Source: Corinectria fuckeliana (lineage: Eukaryota; Ascomycota; Sordariomycetes; Hypocreales; Nectriaceae). From it: a DNA stretch of 64,000 bases. Shown here in pieces: positions 46,701 to 58,800 of the stretch. Under the pieces are notes generated by a model. It was not told the DNA's origin and made no database searches. It saw nothing but the letters and a program-made list of their open reading frames with translations. Position numbers and translations under genes: made by a program. The stretch lies in contig WPDH01000159.1 in assembly GCA_019137255.1 (NCBI GenBank), positions 1 through 64,000 on the forward strand, in the 5' to 3' direction. The stretch's first letter is position 1. Each line of letters starts with the position of its first letter.

Positions 46701-47382
46701 TGGGTGTTGCGACATTGTTGATGTTTAGAAGGTCGCCGACCTTCATGTTGATCGTCATGGTTGGGCTCTGCTTAAAATTGACGCTCCCGAGAGCGCCGGG
46801 TTGAAGCTGCAGCTCATCACGATTGAAGGTAAAGAGGGCAAGCCAGGGGACCTTGTTGCGGGTATCAACAACCTTTTCCGCTTCGGGGCTTCCAATTCTC
46901 TCCCAGGGCAGGTGAGGATCGCTAAGCACAACATGAGGGAGAATGCGGCGATCGTCCGAGTAGCCTGCGGGAGGGTAGGTGGAATACACGGAGCCTTCTG
47001 GCAGGACAAACTGAGGCGCATCGACGAAGAAGTCTTGCTCGGCGATCAGGCGGAGAGTAGGATCTCCCGTTGGAGCCTTGATGTCCTGGGTGACTTGGAT
47101 CTGGTGTTTCTTGCCTGCCTCGAGACCCGGAGCCCAGTACGAGTGCAGCTGCTCCTCCCCAGGATTGAGAGGCGGACCGGGATCATCAGGGTCTTCCTTG
47201 GGCTGCTCCTCCACCGAGAAAGCTCGCAAGGCTGAAGCTGCCTTCGCCTTCGAGACTGTGCGCCTTGCATGTCGAAGAGTGAGGTGTCGAGGGGAGTTGA
47301 TGGCGACGCTTTTGCCGCCAGTAAAGATAGCCATGGCTCGGGATGGCAGAGTTGAGACCTTTACTGAGTGTTCTGTCACCAT
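43711..47382 (-). CDS. Giant intronless beta-rich protein (1223 aa), unknown family
   Basis: One uninterrupted frame from ATG 47382; the second ATG, 47334 (MAIFTGGKSVAINSPRHLTL), is an equally good start. No intron, no signal peptide, no membrane helix. N-terminal blocks such as VYSTYPPAGYSDDRRILPHV, LSDPHLPWERIGSP and PWLALFTFNRDELQL (about 176-190) have the style of long bacterial hypothetical proteins coded beside other giants. The middle holds WILDRMFLDGVPAHYLISDP and RFFYIDPNWVDAMVDGALSL; an acidic Ser/Asp/Glu linker lies near 947. The tail is strongly beta (residues about 1090-1220). I infer a structural or scaffold role with the 1406-aa and 1720-aa neighbours. It is convergent with the deaminase-like gene (203 bp) and divergent from the lectin-like gene. 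Confidence 0.8.
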   Translation of the reverse strand: MVTEHSVKVSTLPSRAMAIFTGGKSVAINSPRHLTLRHARRTVSKAKAASALRAFSVEEQPKEDPDDPGPPLNPGEEQLHSYWAPGLEAGKKHQIQVTQDIKAPTGDPTLRLIAEQDFFVDAPQFVLPEGSVYSTYPPAGYSDDRRILPHVVLSDPHLPWERIGSPEAEKVVDTRNKVPWLALFTFNRDELQLQPGALGSVNFKQSPTMTINMKVGDLLNINNVATPITSDLGEDIKDATGEFIFVKPDLFTSLFSTFDENNNRQVPAKPSTTQYKYLSHVRKINTTGMAVAGVEDVGIFSVVVANRCGPLNNPTPTNISVHLVSIEGVENMGFPGAGKDRVAMCSLHSWNYAVVPPGLLNVRDAFEHIGEGLSVLRPPDDVFKPLQAQTRVPTRLGDRLEDGYSLVKHRVQTGEQTMALYRGPFTPTVVARHEQLDKCSNSGEDLQILDQEIGIMDISYSAAWQIGRTLALGDQAFAAALARLRAAIHKKAMKASKIEAVMNAGTAESLRTRLDVLKSLPETIERLHQIQAPQNPTPPDSDEDSPVGFLPGGAKKRWHRPQLKKKEYPPLGFTSKLVQDNYLPNAVQAALELSMGKDDDVYDETNDPVSTDWMIVQAWILDRMFLDGVPAHYLISDPSHAPPESLRFFYIDPNWVDAMVDGALSLANHMGEDRDRAAIKHALNRFIEYLPPNQPHRPQIPTYGFYLRSDLVTMFPDLRVTALPEPPKGTDPERAPLLRHQIVADGVMLGMLDRVPGSDEFTSLVFTQPPHQQRFAVGPNLQADDLELDIRRQYTVDQKDRERDKDRHKALETIHKKPSDQNNWFVWNAVPKQPAGGDDTGDPDADLRILRLPYFATEQLQILRDNMGTFVDDQGTTQKYFDDDTANSALIAMQLTDPFYNLTISLKDNSSGGSPKPALASLQTEAVSSPQELRSLQLVAPSTVPRLPRDEDDSEDDEPEASPQASAAQSFTATQPETWGRHVDYQPRPHALLNNTAPNVRALITENLQDAMKSESPHGVPISRLGVSPKDTLALATPFTLMSRATLADSPPAGPPEFQCSVYSLQQEWIMQNEDNLEQDLVFSVLVTNNKYSNYKLIEFDIGIELGTAQVPNSLMETYVGPGARMLSNLRFNVLTSFTRMPQTDRKVLLLRLLPRSSKGWIDIGSVNELSFMLTLANLNKYKDKSTQFTLHTSAYYKYVHEKDPRTGSFPAWIVEETVVPSH

Positions 47383-48935
47383 CAAAGGGAGGCAAAGAGC
47401 ACAAGTGGTGATCTTCCAGCGGAGTCAGATCGAAAAGACTTGACTCCCAGCTAAGCTACAACAAAATCGGGCCTAGACTTTGTGCTGGATCAGACTGAAT
47501 TTGCCTCAGCAAGATCATTAAGCTAGACTTTGGGGGATGACTGTCGCTGAGAAACAGGATAAGGAGAGCAACGGGGTCGCTGGCCGCCTAGACGCAAAGC
47601 ATTGAGAGCATGTATCTCGAGGTAGCTTGACCAAGAAGTGACTTCCAGGAATTCCTCGTCGTCGATCACTCGGCAGTCGCCGCACCCGAGACAACGGGAT
47701 CGAAATAGGAATAGACGTATTGCTAGCTGCTAGCTGAACGACATCGCGCTCTTCCCTTGAACCCACGATGTGATGCATCCTGCACGTGTGTGACAAGGTG
47801 AGACTGTTGCTTGTGGCTTTGAGACCGGACACTCCTGCGAGGAGACAATCGACACACCGAGCTGCAGTGCCTGTCTAACTACGGGGTCTACGGGTGCCAC
47901 GGGCTTCGAGACGGGCTGAGCCACCACCAAGACATGCGTGAAACCATTTTCAGAAGTGAGGCGGTGAGGGGAAGCACGATAATTGTGAGGTATCAATCTG
48001 GCCAACAGACGCCTCCTGAATCAAGTCGACCCAAACCGCTATATTACATAATGTCCCGCATCCCTTGCAGCGGCTCATCCCTTGCCGCTACCCTGCCGGG
48101 CGCTGTCCAGTCAGGTCTGGACTCCATTGCTCGACACCGAAGGACTTTCCTCTCCGACCGGTGTAAACGTGGCGGTGATAGTCCGCGGATGAAGGCTTTG
48201 GCTGCATATGCCGCCTAGTAAACGGTCTCAATAGTGTCGAAAATCAATCTTGAATAGACCTAGTGCATGTTATCAAGGCACACACCGTCGATTCTCAGTT
48301 CTCAGCTTTTACGTAGTAGCATGATTATCAGTCTCAGATTTAACTTTGCATTTGCTTTCTGCATTGCAGAATGGTATCATTAGACCCTACCATCTCAGCC
48401 AAGCGTTATTGGAGTTGTCGTATCGTCAACTCACCGACTCTTTACGTGATTCACAACCCCTCACAGTCACAGCAATCGCAGCCGATTATGGACATCCGTC
48501 GAGCATCCTGCAGCCCCGGTGACCGAAGCTGCATCATGTGCGAAATGGTGACTCGCAGGGTAGGATTCACTAGGCTATGACGATGAGACATTCGTATCTT
48601 GCGTCGTTTCCATACGAGTCGAGACCATTCGAATCATTTTCTGAAAGTTTCGGTATGCCTGTAGCAACCCATATGCTGGTTGATGCTTGTCTAGGCCTAC
48701 GGTGTTTTCAGCTGCAAATGCGCTGTGAGACGTGATGACTATTATCAAGAGCAGCCACCTTATTGTACGAGACAGTAAACTAGTTATGCTCGCTATAAAT
48801 GCTTATTACGGTCTCGCTTCAAACATAGCGTACTCAACCACAAGCTACTAAGCCTACAACCTCATCAGTTGATTGCACAAATCCTCTACCAACTCTACTC
48901 CCTTTCAAGCATCACCTTGTCATACTACCGTCACA
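47383..48935. other. Divergent intergenic region, giant protein / lectin-like gene
   Basis: 1.55 kb between divergent starts. A TATA box is seen on the lectin side. Short frames have no recognisable content. Confidence 0.5.
48794..48800 (+). promoter_or_regulatory. TATA box of the lectin-like gene
   Basis: TATAAAT in the context ctcgctataaatgc, 136-142 bp before the start codon, followed by a C/A-rich leader. Confidence 0.55.
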
Positions 48936-49940
48936 ATGGGTGCCCTTACCGCTATCCACAACCCTGCTGGTGCTGAGAACACCAAAGTTCACCTTTACCA
49001 CAACACCAAGAACCAGAACCTGGGACTTCAGTTTCGCAGCGAGAGGAGCCCCAAGGATGTTGGCGACAACGCTTTGGTGGCAAGCGAAGATGCCCAGTCG
49101 GGTTGGGTCATTAACCTTTCCCACCTGGCCAGCACTCACTTCAATGGCATGGAACTTGTTTTCGGCGTGACGCAGCAGAAGAGTGTTTCGATCAATGCTG
49201 ACAAGCCCCCTCCTGACGAGAAGAATGTCGACATCTCTCTTGTCAGCCCTGTCTATCAGACTATGGACTCGACTCAGGAGAAGAACTACAAGATTGCGTC
49301 CTGTTCCTCTGATGACAATGCCTGGGTCTTTTACTTGACGTTCGTACTGTGGAGACCTGACTCATTGATTTTCGCGTTACTGATCTGTTTGTAGCAAGAA
49401 TGAGCAGAACCAGCTGAGAATCAAGGAGTCCCTCATTGGAACTGGCAATCCTGCAAAGTACAACAACACGAACGAGATCCTGCCTGGATCCGCACTTGCT
49501 GCCTACTACGCGAAGAACACTCGCTACGTAATCTACCAGGCTCTGGAGGACGGCCTGCTTCGAGAGTTCAAGGTTGGCGGTAGCGGTAAGTTTGTCTCCA
49601 ACTGAACATAGAAATGCGTAATAACTGATCGTCACCAATCTTTCCAGACTCCCCCATCGAGAACTCGACCGATGCGAAGGAGAAGAGCACCTTCGGCGTC
49701 GTCCTCAACGACACTACTGTCTACCTGTACTATGTCGATGCGCATAACTCCCTGCGCAAGGTCACCAAGCCCATCGGGGGAGACTGGGGTCCCTCGTCCA
49801 AGGTTGACGCTGCCGATTCCAAGGTCGATCCCGATAGCCAGGTGACGGTTACTTCGGCCGATCGCTTGAACCACATCTTCTACAAGGCGTCTGACCAGGC
49901 TTCGAAGACCAAGTTCTTCCATGTCATTGATGAGCAGTGA
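48936..49940 (+). CDS. Putative fucose-lectin-like beta-propeller protein (295 aa)
   Basis: Three exons, 48936-49339, 49395-49585 and 49648-49940, with introns of 55 and 62 nt. The protein consists of repeated blades of about 45-50 residues that pair an aromatic beta strand with a polar turn: RYVIYQALEDGLLREFKV (about 176-193), TTVYLYYVDAHNSLRKVTKP (about 218-237), and a closing LNHIFYKASDQASKTKFFHV. This resembles the six-bladed fungal fucose-binding lectins (Aleuria aurantia lectin type, about 310 aa). The usual blade words of those lectins are only loosely kept, so sugar binding is inferred. No signal peptide, as in most members. Its ATG context (cacaATGggt), TATA box and C-rich leader suggest good expression. 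A role as the recognition part of the gene set is a hypothesis. Confidence 0.6.
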
Positions 49941-50497
49941 GCGCTTATCATACTCAGATGCTAGCAGTACTTGGTCCCCTCTGCTCTCCTTGCTGTATGG
50001 CAATACCTTGGCTACTTCAGCGGTCCACATCTAAGTAGTCTCAATAAATTGGGTATCATTGCTTGAGCGTTATTTGTCTGACAATTGGACTCTCGTGCAT
50101 GGGCAGTAAACGCTACCCACTGTAACAATAGTGCGCAGCCATTATGAATTCCTTTGCCATGTGACCACCGAAGGAGAACTTGTGTATGAGCAGCGGCGCT
50201 TTGGGCTACAAGTGTTATTTTCTTCAATGTAGTCAAGCGGGGAGTCTAGGTGTCCCGCGAAGCCTACAGTTAACATGCATTATCTGTGGAACATCCGGAT
50301 CTTGGTTTCCTTCAAGAAGATCTCAAAGGTGCTAAACGCGAGAGAGCACCCTAATATGCTACACAACGGAGTAATGGTTGGGATTTCTTAATCGTACTAG
50401 AGGACGAGATTTACTGTAATCGAGACGTACTGCAGAATCAGAAAAAGGAAGGATCCAATCATTTATTCTCGTGTATGACTACTGAGACTACCCATTT
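49941..50497. other. Convergent intergenic region
   Basis: 557 bases between the 3' ends of the lectin-like gene and the 1406-aa gene. No gene seen. Confidence 0.5.
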
Positions 50498-53400
50498 TTA
50501 CTTCTTATCCGGCTTGTCCTGCAAAATCGGCCTCCTAAGCTGCAAGAATCCCTCTATGGCTGTATACGGACCCTTCTGGAATCCCGGAGTAAGGAGGTTC
50601 CCCTTCTTCTCGATCCCGAATGCGTTGTAGGCCGGCAGCTCACTTGTCGGGTTCGGGTCGACAAAGGGCTGTAGCCAGCTCCATTCTCCCTCCGCCAGGG
50701 AGGGCAACGTGGCGTCGCGCACTGGTGTGTTCTTGACCGTTTCCGTCGTCAAGGGATTCTTTATGTCGTAGTCACCCACGTCTCCCGTCAAAGTCAAGGG
50801 TCCTGCATGGAAGAAGGCTGTCATGTTCTCCATGGCGCCTTGCCAGGTCCATGGGGGAAGCTGAAGACTGCGCGCTGGAAGCAGCGACGAGTACCCGTGG
50901 ACAGGCGTGAAAGGATCAAAGATGGCACCAAATATGTTTAGCTTGCGAGTTCGCTGGTCCATGTAATCATCAGGCTGGACGGCTCTGGAACCATTGAATT
51001 GAGGAATCCAGAAAGGTTTGAGCTTGGGGTAGTTGTCCTTTGAAATGGGCTTCAGGTTCCTTGTGTCGGGACCCGTCGTCCCTGGAGCGAAATACGTGTT
51101 GACGTAGTCGAGGACAAGTTCGTCGCTTCGATTCTTAGTAGGATCTGGTTTCGGGTTGGAGTCGAAATAGCCCACTAGGCCATCGTATTCTCTGTAATAA
51201 TCCCCCAACTTGACCTGAAACTTGTAGCTGTGCTCATCATCTGGGCCCTCGGGGACGAGGTGAAGCGGCGGTTCGTTGACTGTGCTTCTTGTGTTTGTGC
51301 TTTGGTTCACAAACGGGGCGCCTTCAAGCTCCAGCGACCAGCCCATGTTTGCAAGCGCAAGAGGCCTGCCAACTATCGAGCTCAGGAACTGTGCATAAGC
51401 GCTAGGTGCAGGAGCCATGTTGTCCACAGCAGTGGACAGCATGTTCCAGAACCCTCGAGCATACGAGGGATCCCCGAGGCGAACAATGAGTGCATCTAGC
51501 TGAGCAGTATTTGCCACTGGAGGCAGGGTTAGGTCGGGCGCAAAGGGGAGCCACTTGGGGTCTGTGACGACACCGCCAGGGCCTCCAAAGCGAACCTCGC
51601 GATAGAAGGTGCCATTCGGGAGGAAGAGTTGAAGGCCTTGATCAGCGTAGTTCAGGACTACCCAGCCCCAGATCGGATTCTCCCACTCGTTGGCAGGGCG
51701 CCAATACGCACTTGTCTTCTTGGGGGGTGTAGGCTTGTCTGATGTTGTCGACTCGTTGGAGGCCGTAGTGTCATCTACGGGATGGATAACGAAGCTTGCA
51801 TTGAGTCGTGCAGTCTGGTTGATTTGAGGCGGCAGCTGGATGAACTCGCACTTGGCCCCCGAGTTCTGGAATACAGTGTTGGCAACCTTGCTGCCGTCTT
51901 GCAGCGTCACTACTTGCGGCTCGTAGTAGTCGCTGATGCAGGGATAGAGGGGCGGCGGTCCCTGAAGACGTGGCTTGGGATCAATTGCGACGAGGGCTTG
52001 TCCAAACTTGTCGATGATGTTGAACTTTGTGAACCTGTTTTACGGCATGTTAGTTACTGCATTCAAATGGGAGTACCAGTGTAGAATCTAAGAAGCGCGC
52101 ATCACATACCTGAATTGACCATGCGTGGATGGCTTGAATGGGCAGAACTGGGCCACGGTGAAGTCGGACATTGTGGCGTAGGGGGTGAGAGCAGAGTTGT
52201 TCTGTATCATCTCAATAGTGGGCTTGGTGAATCCGGCGTCGTTGTATGTAGCAGCCTTGACAGCAGAAGTTCCCTGCATCCCGTCCTGAACCCATTTGTT
52301 CTCTGGCTTGATATGCGTGCCCTGCGACAGAGTGAGAAGGCCCTCGATCAAACCAGCTAGCGGGCACGACAGAAAAGACAACTTGTTGATGTTTTCAAGA
52401 AGCTCCGTCTGTTTGTCCAGTGGGATTGTCTCCTTGAGGATCTGAGGAGGGGTGTCTCGGAACAGTTGCGTCACCTTTGCAGACAGGGAAAAGCTTGGCT
52501 GCGGCAAGATGAGTACGCGGCCAGACAGGGTGCGAACATCGTCGATGGTCTGCAGATCTCCGGCCTTCATCTTCTCCCACAGCGGAACTCCATCGTCAGC
52601 AGGCACTCCGTATCGGGATTTCTTGCTGTCCGACAAGCGGGCAGCCTGCTGATCCAGTTGCCAGTAGCTAAAGGGAATGTGCGTGTATTCAACCTCCCAC
52701 TCAGCATAAAGCGGGAACCAAGGCTGACGGTTCTCCCAGCGGTCTCTCCAGAGCGTGCCATCCCCAGTGAGCGACAGCTGGTCATGGAACTGGGGATATG
52801 CCTGCCCTGCGTCAAGGGGCGCGCTTGGAGTCGTCGTGTTGCTCGGCAGCAGAGCCCAGAACTCCGAGCAGAGTTTGTCCACGTACTTGAGTGACTTTTC
52901 ATTTGGAAACTTCTGTGTGATGATAGAAGCTAGACTGGAGAGCTCTGGGGGAACAGCGGTTGTTCCCTTCACCGTCTGCGCAGGTAGACGGGCGTTGATG
53001 TTGTCGTTGAAGTCCACCGGCCAGCCGTGATCAACGCCGCCGACTAACACCGTCGGATCGCGGGCGCGATAGTAGAACGGGTCCGTCCCAGTCTTGACGT
53101 CGGTCAGCAGGCCGCCCGGTGCAGTCCCCTCTGTGATCATATCCTGGACCTGGCCCTCGAGCGCTGTTATGCGGTCATCGAGCACCTTGAGCATGGTAGT
53201 GAGGTCCTCAACCTGGACCTTGAACTGATGATTCATGGAACTGTCCGTCTTGTTGGTTACGTCGGTGACATATTTCCACCACAATGAGAATATGTCCCAA
53301 CGGTGTTCCTGAGCTGCCTTTTGGCATGCGTCAAGAAGAGATCGATGCTCGTTCAGTGTTCGCAAGGCTCCTATGGACCCAGGCTGTGGCTTTGTAGGCT

Positions 53401-54793
53401 GGCCGTTGCTGTCCTCTCCGGCAATGAAGTAGTGGATGCCTCCTTGAGAGCGATTGAAGTTCCAGTTATAGGCAATGTCTTTGGCTTCACGCTGTCCTTC
53501 GACTCCATCGTCACGAGCATGTAGTAGAGAATCGATGAGGAGAATATCTTCCTCAAGCCTTTGGATCAGCTTGTCCTCCTCACTGTCATGTCTTGACGCG
53601 CAGTAGGTGATTAATGCGTCTATCGGAGTCGTGCCCACTGAGACGGCAGGAAGTTCTTTGTTTCGAAGGATCTTGGCATAGTCATCCGCAGGAACAGTTG
53701 CAGGCTTGGAGTCATGATTCCAAAGGACATCGTAGATTGCCCCATGAAAGCACATTCGAACTGGTAGCTCAGACTTGAGCCACGAGTCCGTAATAGAGTT
53801 GATACCACTTTCCTTCAGCGACATAAAAATGCCGTTGATGGTTTCCGAATGCTTCTTGTTGGCAGTCGACAAGGGGTCTTTGCTCTCATCCCGATGCCAT
53901 CCGAACAGGTAATAGCTCGCATTGGCCTCCTTCAAAAACTTTGCCTTTGAGCCTGGCTTTTCAAAGTATTCGAAGTTGTCTAGAATGCTGAAAACATTGC
54001 TGTTGTGCAGCTGGAAGTCTGCGAAAAGCTGGTTGCTGCTGCGGAGGAGAGTGATGTCGACGCGATCAGCGCCAGGATCTTCCGACCACTCCTCGAGCGG
54101 CGTCTTGCGACCGATGAAGACTTCGGCTTGCTCTTGGATGTTGACGTCGTCGCCAGACTTCACGCCGAGAACAAAGGGGGACACGTCGACTTGCAGATCA
54201 TAGTCTGCGGGTATGTTGTCCAGCGTCCACTGATAGTCGCTCTCGACGACCCATGCTTGATAGGGCTTGAAAAACTGCTTAGCTTCGGCAGGTTTGACAG
54301 TATCCAAGTCCAGCTTTCGGATGACGATCCAGCGTGTGGGGGGCTCCAGGAATTCCGGAGTATTGGTGTTCGTCTCAAGACCTGCACTGGGATCGCCGCC
54401 ATCGCTGGGAGCCAACCCACGCTTAAGTCTCTCCTCCTCGTGCCTTTCCGCAGGAACAGAATCGGCAGAACCCACCCCAGATCTGTATGCCTGCGGGAGG
54501 ATCCAGTGAAGGTAGACTCCAGCGCGGTCAAGGCGCTCGACAGGGGGACGAGCACCCAGGTCAGTGACGCGCGGGTTTGCTCCTGATGGTGCAGAGCAGT
54601 GGAGGTCGGCGTGATTGAGAACATCGCTCTGTATGAGGAAGTTGTCGAGGCGGAGAAAGGTGTAGTTGGGTTGCGTGATGGGTATGATACGCGCCCCGTG
54701 GTCATTCTCGTCGTCCGTGTTGCAAACCTCTGGGTTGAGGATGAATGCTTGCAACTGCAGCGGAACGAGCAAGGGATCAGTGTCACTCTCCAT
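50498..54793 (-). CDS. Giant protein of unknown family (1406 aa)
   Basis: Two exons, 54793-52110 and 52034-50498, joined across a 75-nt intron that connects STHGQFR to FTKFNIIDKFGQALVAIDP in phase. Start MESDTDPLLVPLQLQAFILN; no signal peptide. Blocks in order: GVYLHWILPQAYRSG (about 89), RWIVIRKLDLD (about 150), YYLFGWHRDESKDPL (about 291), a coiled-coil-like stretch near 520-560 (VEDLTTMLKVLDDRITALE), HGQFRFTKFNIIDKFGQ (about 890-907), and a beta-rich end. I recall similar words (xLHWxLP, LFGWHxD, LxDxFGQ) in long bacterial hypothetical proteins, but cannot name a family. The two-exon layout over 4.2 kb is intron-poor for this organism. It is divergent from the DUF6603 gene, from which it is 1.07 kb away. 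Confidence 0.82.
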
Positions 54794-55862
54794 GGCGATG
54801 GCTTGTCATGCAAAGAAGCAGGATGAATGCGAGTTTTCCTGGTTACCGCAGAGGCTCATGCCTTGATGGCAAGAACTGATATCAACAAGTCTCGAGACAG
54901 CTGCTGAGATCTGGAGGGCTGCTTGTAGTACCAAATGGATCAGAGAGGGGAGGAGTTACTAATTCACTAGGTGGGAATCATTTCCAGCTTCGTGTAATCA
55001 CTATACGAATAGATACGCACGCATCATCCCCGCATCTGAGTATGGAGAGAGACTACTTCGTATTGCATCAAAGACACATCCCAATGTCAGCACCAGGTCG
55101 GTACAGCAGCGATCTAGACCTCGAACCCTTGCTCCCAAACATGCACCATTTCGGGGGCTATACACCGCCCTCAACAAAGATTCCGGCAGGCAAACGGCGA
55201 TTCTGTGGCTGCATAATCACACCGCATTGTATGTCTCAGAACTACTATTGTTAGCTCATCTATGCAGTTGTTCTCCAAAAGGACAAGATCCACAGATAGC
55301 GGACAGCTGAAGATGGGATCAATCCATCTAGACCTTCACCGGACGTCATGTCTCAGCCCAATATCAATAGTCTCATGGCCGTGCCCTACAGATTGTCGGT
55401 TCACAGTTAGTCCACGCGTTAGCGTTCACACCCCAAATGTCTGCCACCCCTGGGCGTACCATGCGATATGCCGGCAAGTACACATCCGTTGCCACATACG
55501 TTGTCACGTTCTGTGTCTGAATGTGTTCGACTCGAACTGCGGTGAACTTTCTCACGCAGCTTGACACCGTCTCAGAGCTATCGATCAGATCGGCTGTAAT
55601 GCAGAAGAGGGTAATGCAGACGAGGAGACATCAACCGCAGTCGTAGTTACCTCATCGCCAGAGCTTGGTTCTCCTGGTTTTTGGCTTCCTCGAGCATCAG
55701 ACAGGTTCATGCCCTGGAGCATTTACTAGGAGCTACACTTGGTTCCAACGAACTTGCATAGTCCCGTTGGTTATACTTCTTCTTCAACTGAATCGCCGTC
55801 AGTGAGTCTCGTCGACTGGGAACATTATCTCTGCCAAGACTCCTCGAGGTTCCTCACGCGCC
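54794..55862. other. Divergent promoter region, two giant genes
   Basis: 1.07 kb between divergent starts of the 1406-aa and 1720-aa genes. Short frames only; it is the natural place for shared control elements. Confidence 0.5.
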
Positions 55863-58800
55863 ATGGCCCCAGCAACGGCCCACGAACTCATCTCTTCGCA
55901 GGGGATCCCACGCGCTGGCAACACTTCTACCAGACCATGGGAGACTATGGCTGCCACTGCTGTCACCGCTGCCACTAGGGGTATCACTGAGGAAGGCAAG
56001 TACATAGTGTACTCTTCCAAAGCCCAGAAAGACGGAAAAGACAAGTCCCAGATCCTAGAAGCGAACTCCAACATCGACAACTTCGTGTATCGACTCCCGA
56101 ATAATCGACTCACTCTGGAGTCTCCCCCGTCTGTCTCGGATCCGGAGGTGGCCTTTGACAGGTCTGACGGCCTAGCGACATGGATGACCAACTTGGACGA
56201 CAAGGGGTCTTTCACTGTGACCTTTGCTGCGAACGCTGATCCAAAGAAGGACATGGACATTGTTGGTTTCAACTATCGTTTCACTACTCCTTGGGATGTC
56301 GCTTTTAGTTCCAAACAGGCGGCTTTACGGTTCTCTTTCGGACCTGTGCTCTTCGCAGGTGGCGCAGCGAAGGTATCTCCGCCAGGATTAGAGCCAGATG
56401 GCGACATGCTATACTTTGGATTAGACCCCGAAAAGACTCCAAAAGATCTTGTCTCAAACGTCAAGGATTTGTTTGCCTTTGCCGCAGTCGTTTCTTCTCC
56501 ACCGTCCTCGATCGCGAGCTGGGACGTTACTCTGCACCTTCAGTCCTCTCCGTCGTCTGGGACATCTCCGAGCTCTGATGGAGCTGGAGGCAAGCGGAAC
56601 GGACTATGGATTGAGCCTGCGAAAGCCTTCCAAACGACAGTCAGGCTCCAATTCAGCTTAGGCGACGAAGATACAAAGGCTTTCGGCGACATTGTCCAGA
56701 ATGCCCTGAAGGGCTTCACCATTGACAGCCTTAATGCTATCTGCAAAAAGACTCTTGTTCTGGCGGAAACCGAAGATGGAAACAAAGCCGTACCTGAAGG
56801 CCACGTCATGTTTCAGGCGCAATGCACAATCCAGCCAAAGGACTCGGACCCGGTACCCGTCATTGCTGGCATTGATTTCTATGCCAGTAGCTACAGCATT
56901 GTTCTCCAGCTCAACTCCAAGAATTCCCTGCAGGGAATTCTGTTTTGGCTTGCAGGGCTTGCCCCAGGAGGGCTCAACTTGGACTTCATCAGGGAATTCC
57001 TCTTTGACCATGGTATCTTTGACGACCACGGCATTTACCCTCGACAAATTACCATCAACTTGGACTGTGATTCCAAAGGCCAGAACACCAGCCTGGCGAG
57101 CTTCTCGATCGACATTGAGGTGAATGCAACCTTTGGCAAGCAAACCGCTGCCCAAGCTCCGCCCCCTGTTTTCCTCATCTCCTATGCATGGACAAAGGGT
57201 GGTCGCAACTGGGGAACCATTCAAGGTGATCTATGGAACTGTAGGTGCATCAATCCTCCTTGACATAGAATACCAAACGGCTAATACACAGACTTAGATT
57301 TTAATCTGTCGCCGACCCGTGATCTACAACCAGACTATGAGATAACCACGAATCTTGTCCCCTTGACCGAAAATCCTGCGCAGACTATCAGCTTGATCAA
57401 CATGATCCCCGACGTCACTATCGAGAATGTCCCAAACACCATACCGACCGAGATCAGCAGAGCATACATTGTGCTCAGCAATAGCGGCATATCACTTGGT
57501 GGTACTGTCCAGTCGAGAGCCTTCGTTCTGACTGAGCCGCCTCCTGTTCCGCAGTTGGACCTTGGCCAGCTCAGCATTGACGCGGCGTTCAATTGGGGAC
57601 AGCAGAAAAGTTTTACCCTCGCTGTTGGAGTCATGGCTGAGTTGAGACCAGCACCGACTTCGCGGCACCAAGATACAGCTGTTCTGATGGGCGGCATCGA
57701 GTACAACTCCAAGGACTCGACATGGGACCTCAAGGCTTCACTCCAGTCTTTATACGCCTCTACGCTTTACGAATTTTTCCACCAGTCCACTGCCGACCAT
57801 GTCATACCACTGATAGAGTCCATCGAGGTTGAGAGTCTTGAGCTGTCATACCATTACTCCGCGACGAAGGACGGTGATAAGCCTGAAAAGGTTGTGGGAA
57901 CATCCTTTGAGTTCAAGGGTGCTCTTCTGGTGGCTGGTTTGGAACTCACCCTGGACTTCAATCACGAAAAGGACAAGGACTTCAAATTCACTGCGGGGTT
58001 GAAGTCCTCCAAGAAAACTGCTACAATTGCCGATGTCCTCAAAGGTATCCTAGGTGACGATGACCTTGAGCTTCCCAGCTTCCTCGATGAGATCACTTTC
58101 GGGAGCGATGGAAAAGACGCGATTCACCTTGAAGTTGACAAGAAAGGAGGATCAGCTAGCAAGCCTGACGAGAAGCCCAGCGAGAAGCCTGCTGTTGGTT
58201 CTGAGCAGCCCGGATTGTTCCAGTTCGTGGCCACTATCAGCGTCGGGCCCTTGGAATTCACATTTGCCCAATTGCACAGAGATGAGTGGGCGCCCAAGAT
58301 CCCGTCGAAGAGACTTGTCAAGGTTGCTCTCACATCAGTCCCCGCCATTGATATTCCTATGGTGGGCAATCTGACACAGCCGTTTGATGAAATGTACTAC
58401 ATGTGGATTCAAGATACCACGGGCCAAAACAAGGACAAAGACCCCGGTCTCACTCGTCTAGACATTGAAGACCTCAATCCATCCCTTGACAAACCTCTTG
58501 TAGCAAAGGACAAGTTCAAGACCAAGGCTAAGGACGATCTTCTCATGGGATCAGGCTCGCACTTTGGCGTCATCATCAAAGACGAGAAAGGCGGGAAGAC
58601 TTGCATTCTTGATTATGACTTCAAGAAGCAAGCCGCTCCCCCGCCCAAGCCGACAGGCAACATTGTTGCTAGGGCCGAAAGCCTAGTGACGGTGGCGGCT
58701 GAAAAGGGAGAAAAAGAGCCTGAAAAGGAGGACTCGGACGGCGGTAGCGCATCAGCACCGTTCAAGAAGAAGGCTGGTCCTCTTTCCATCAGCAACATCA

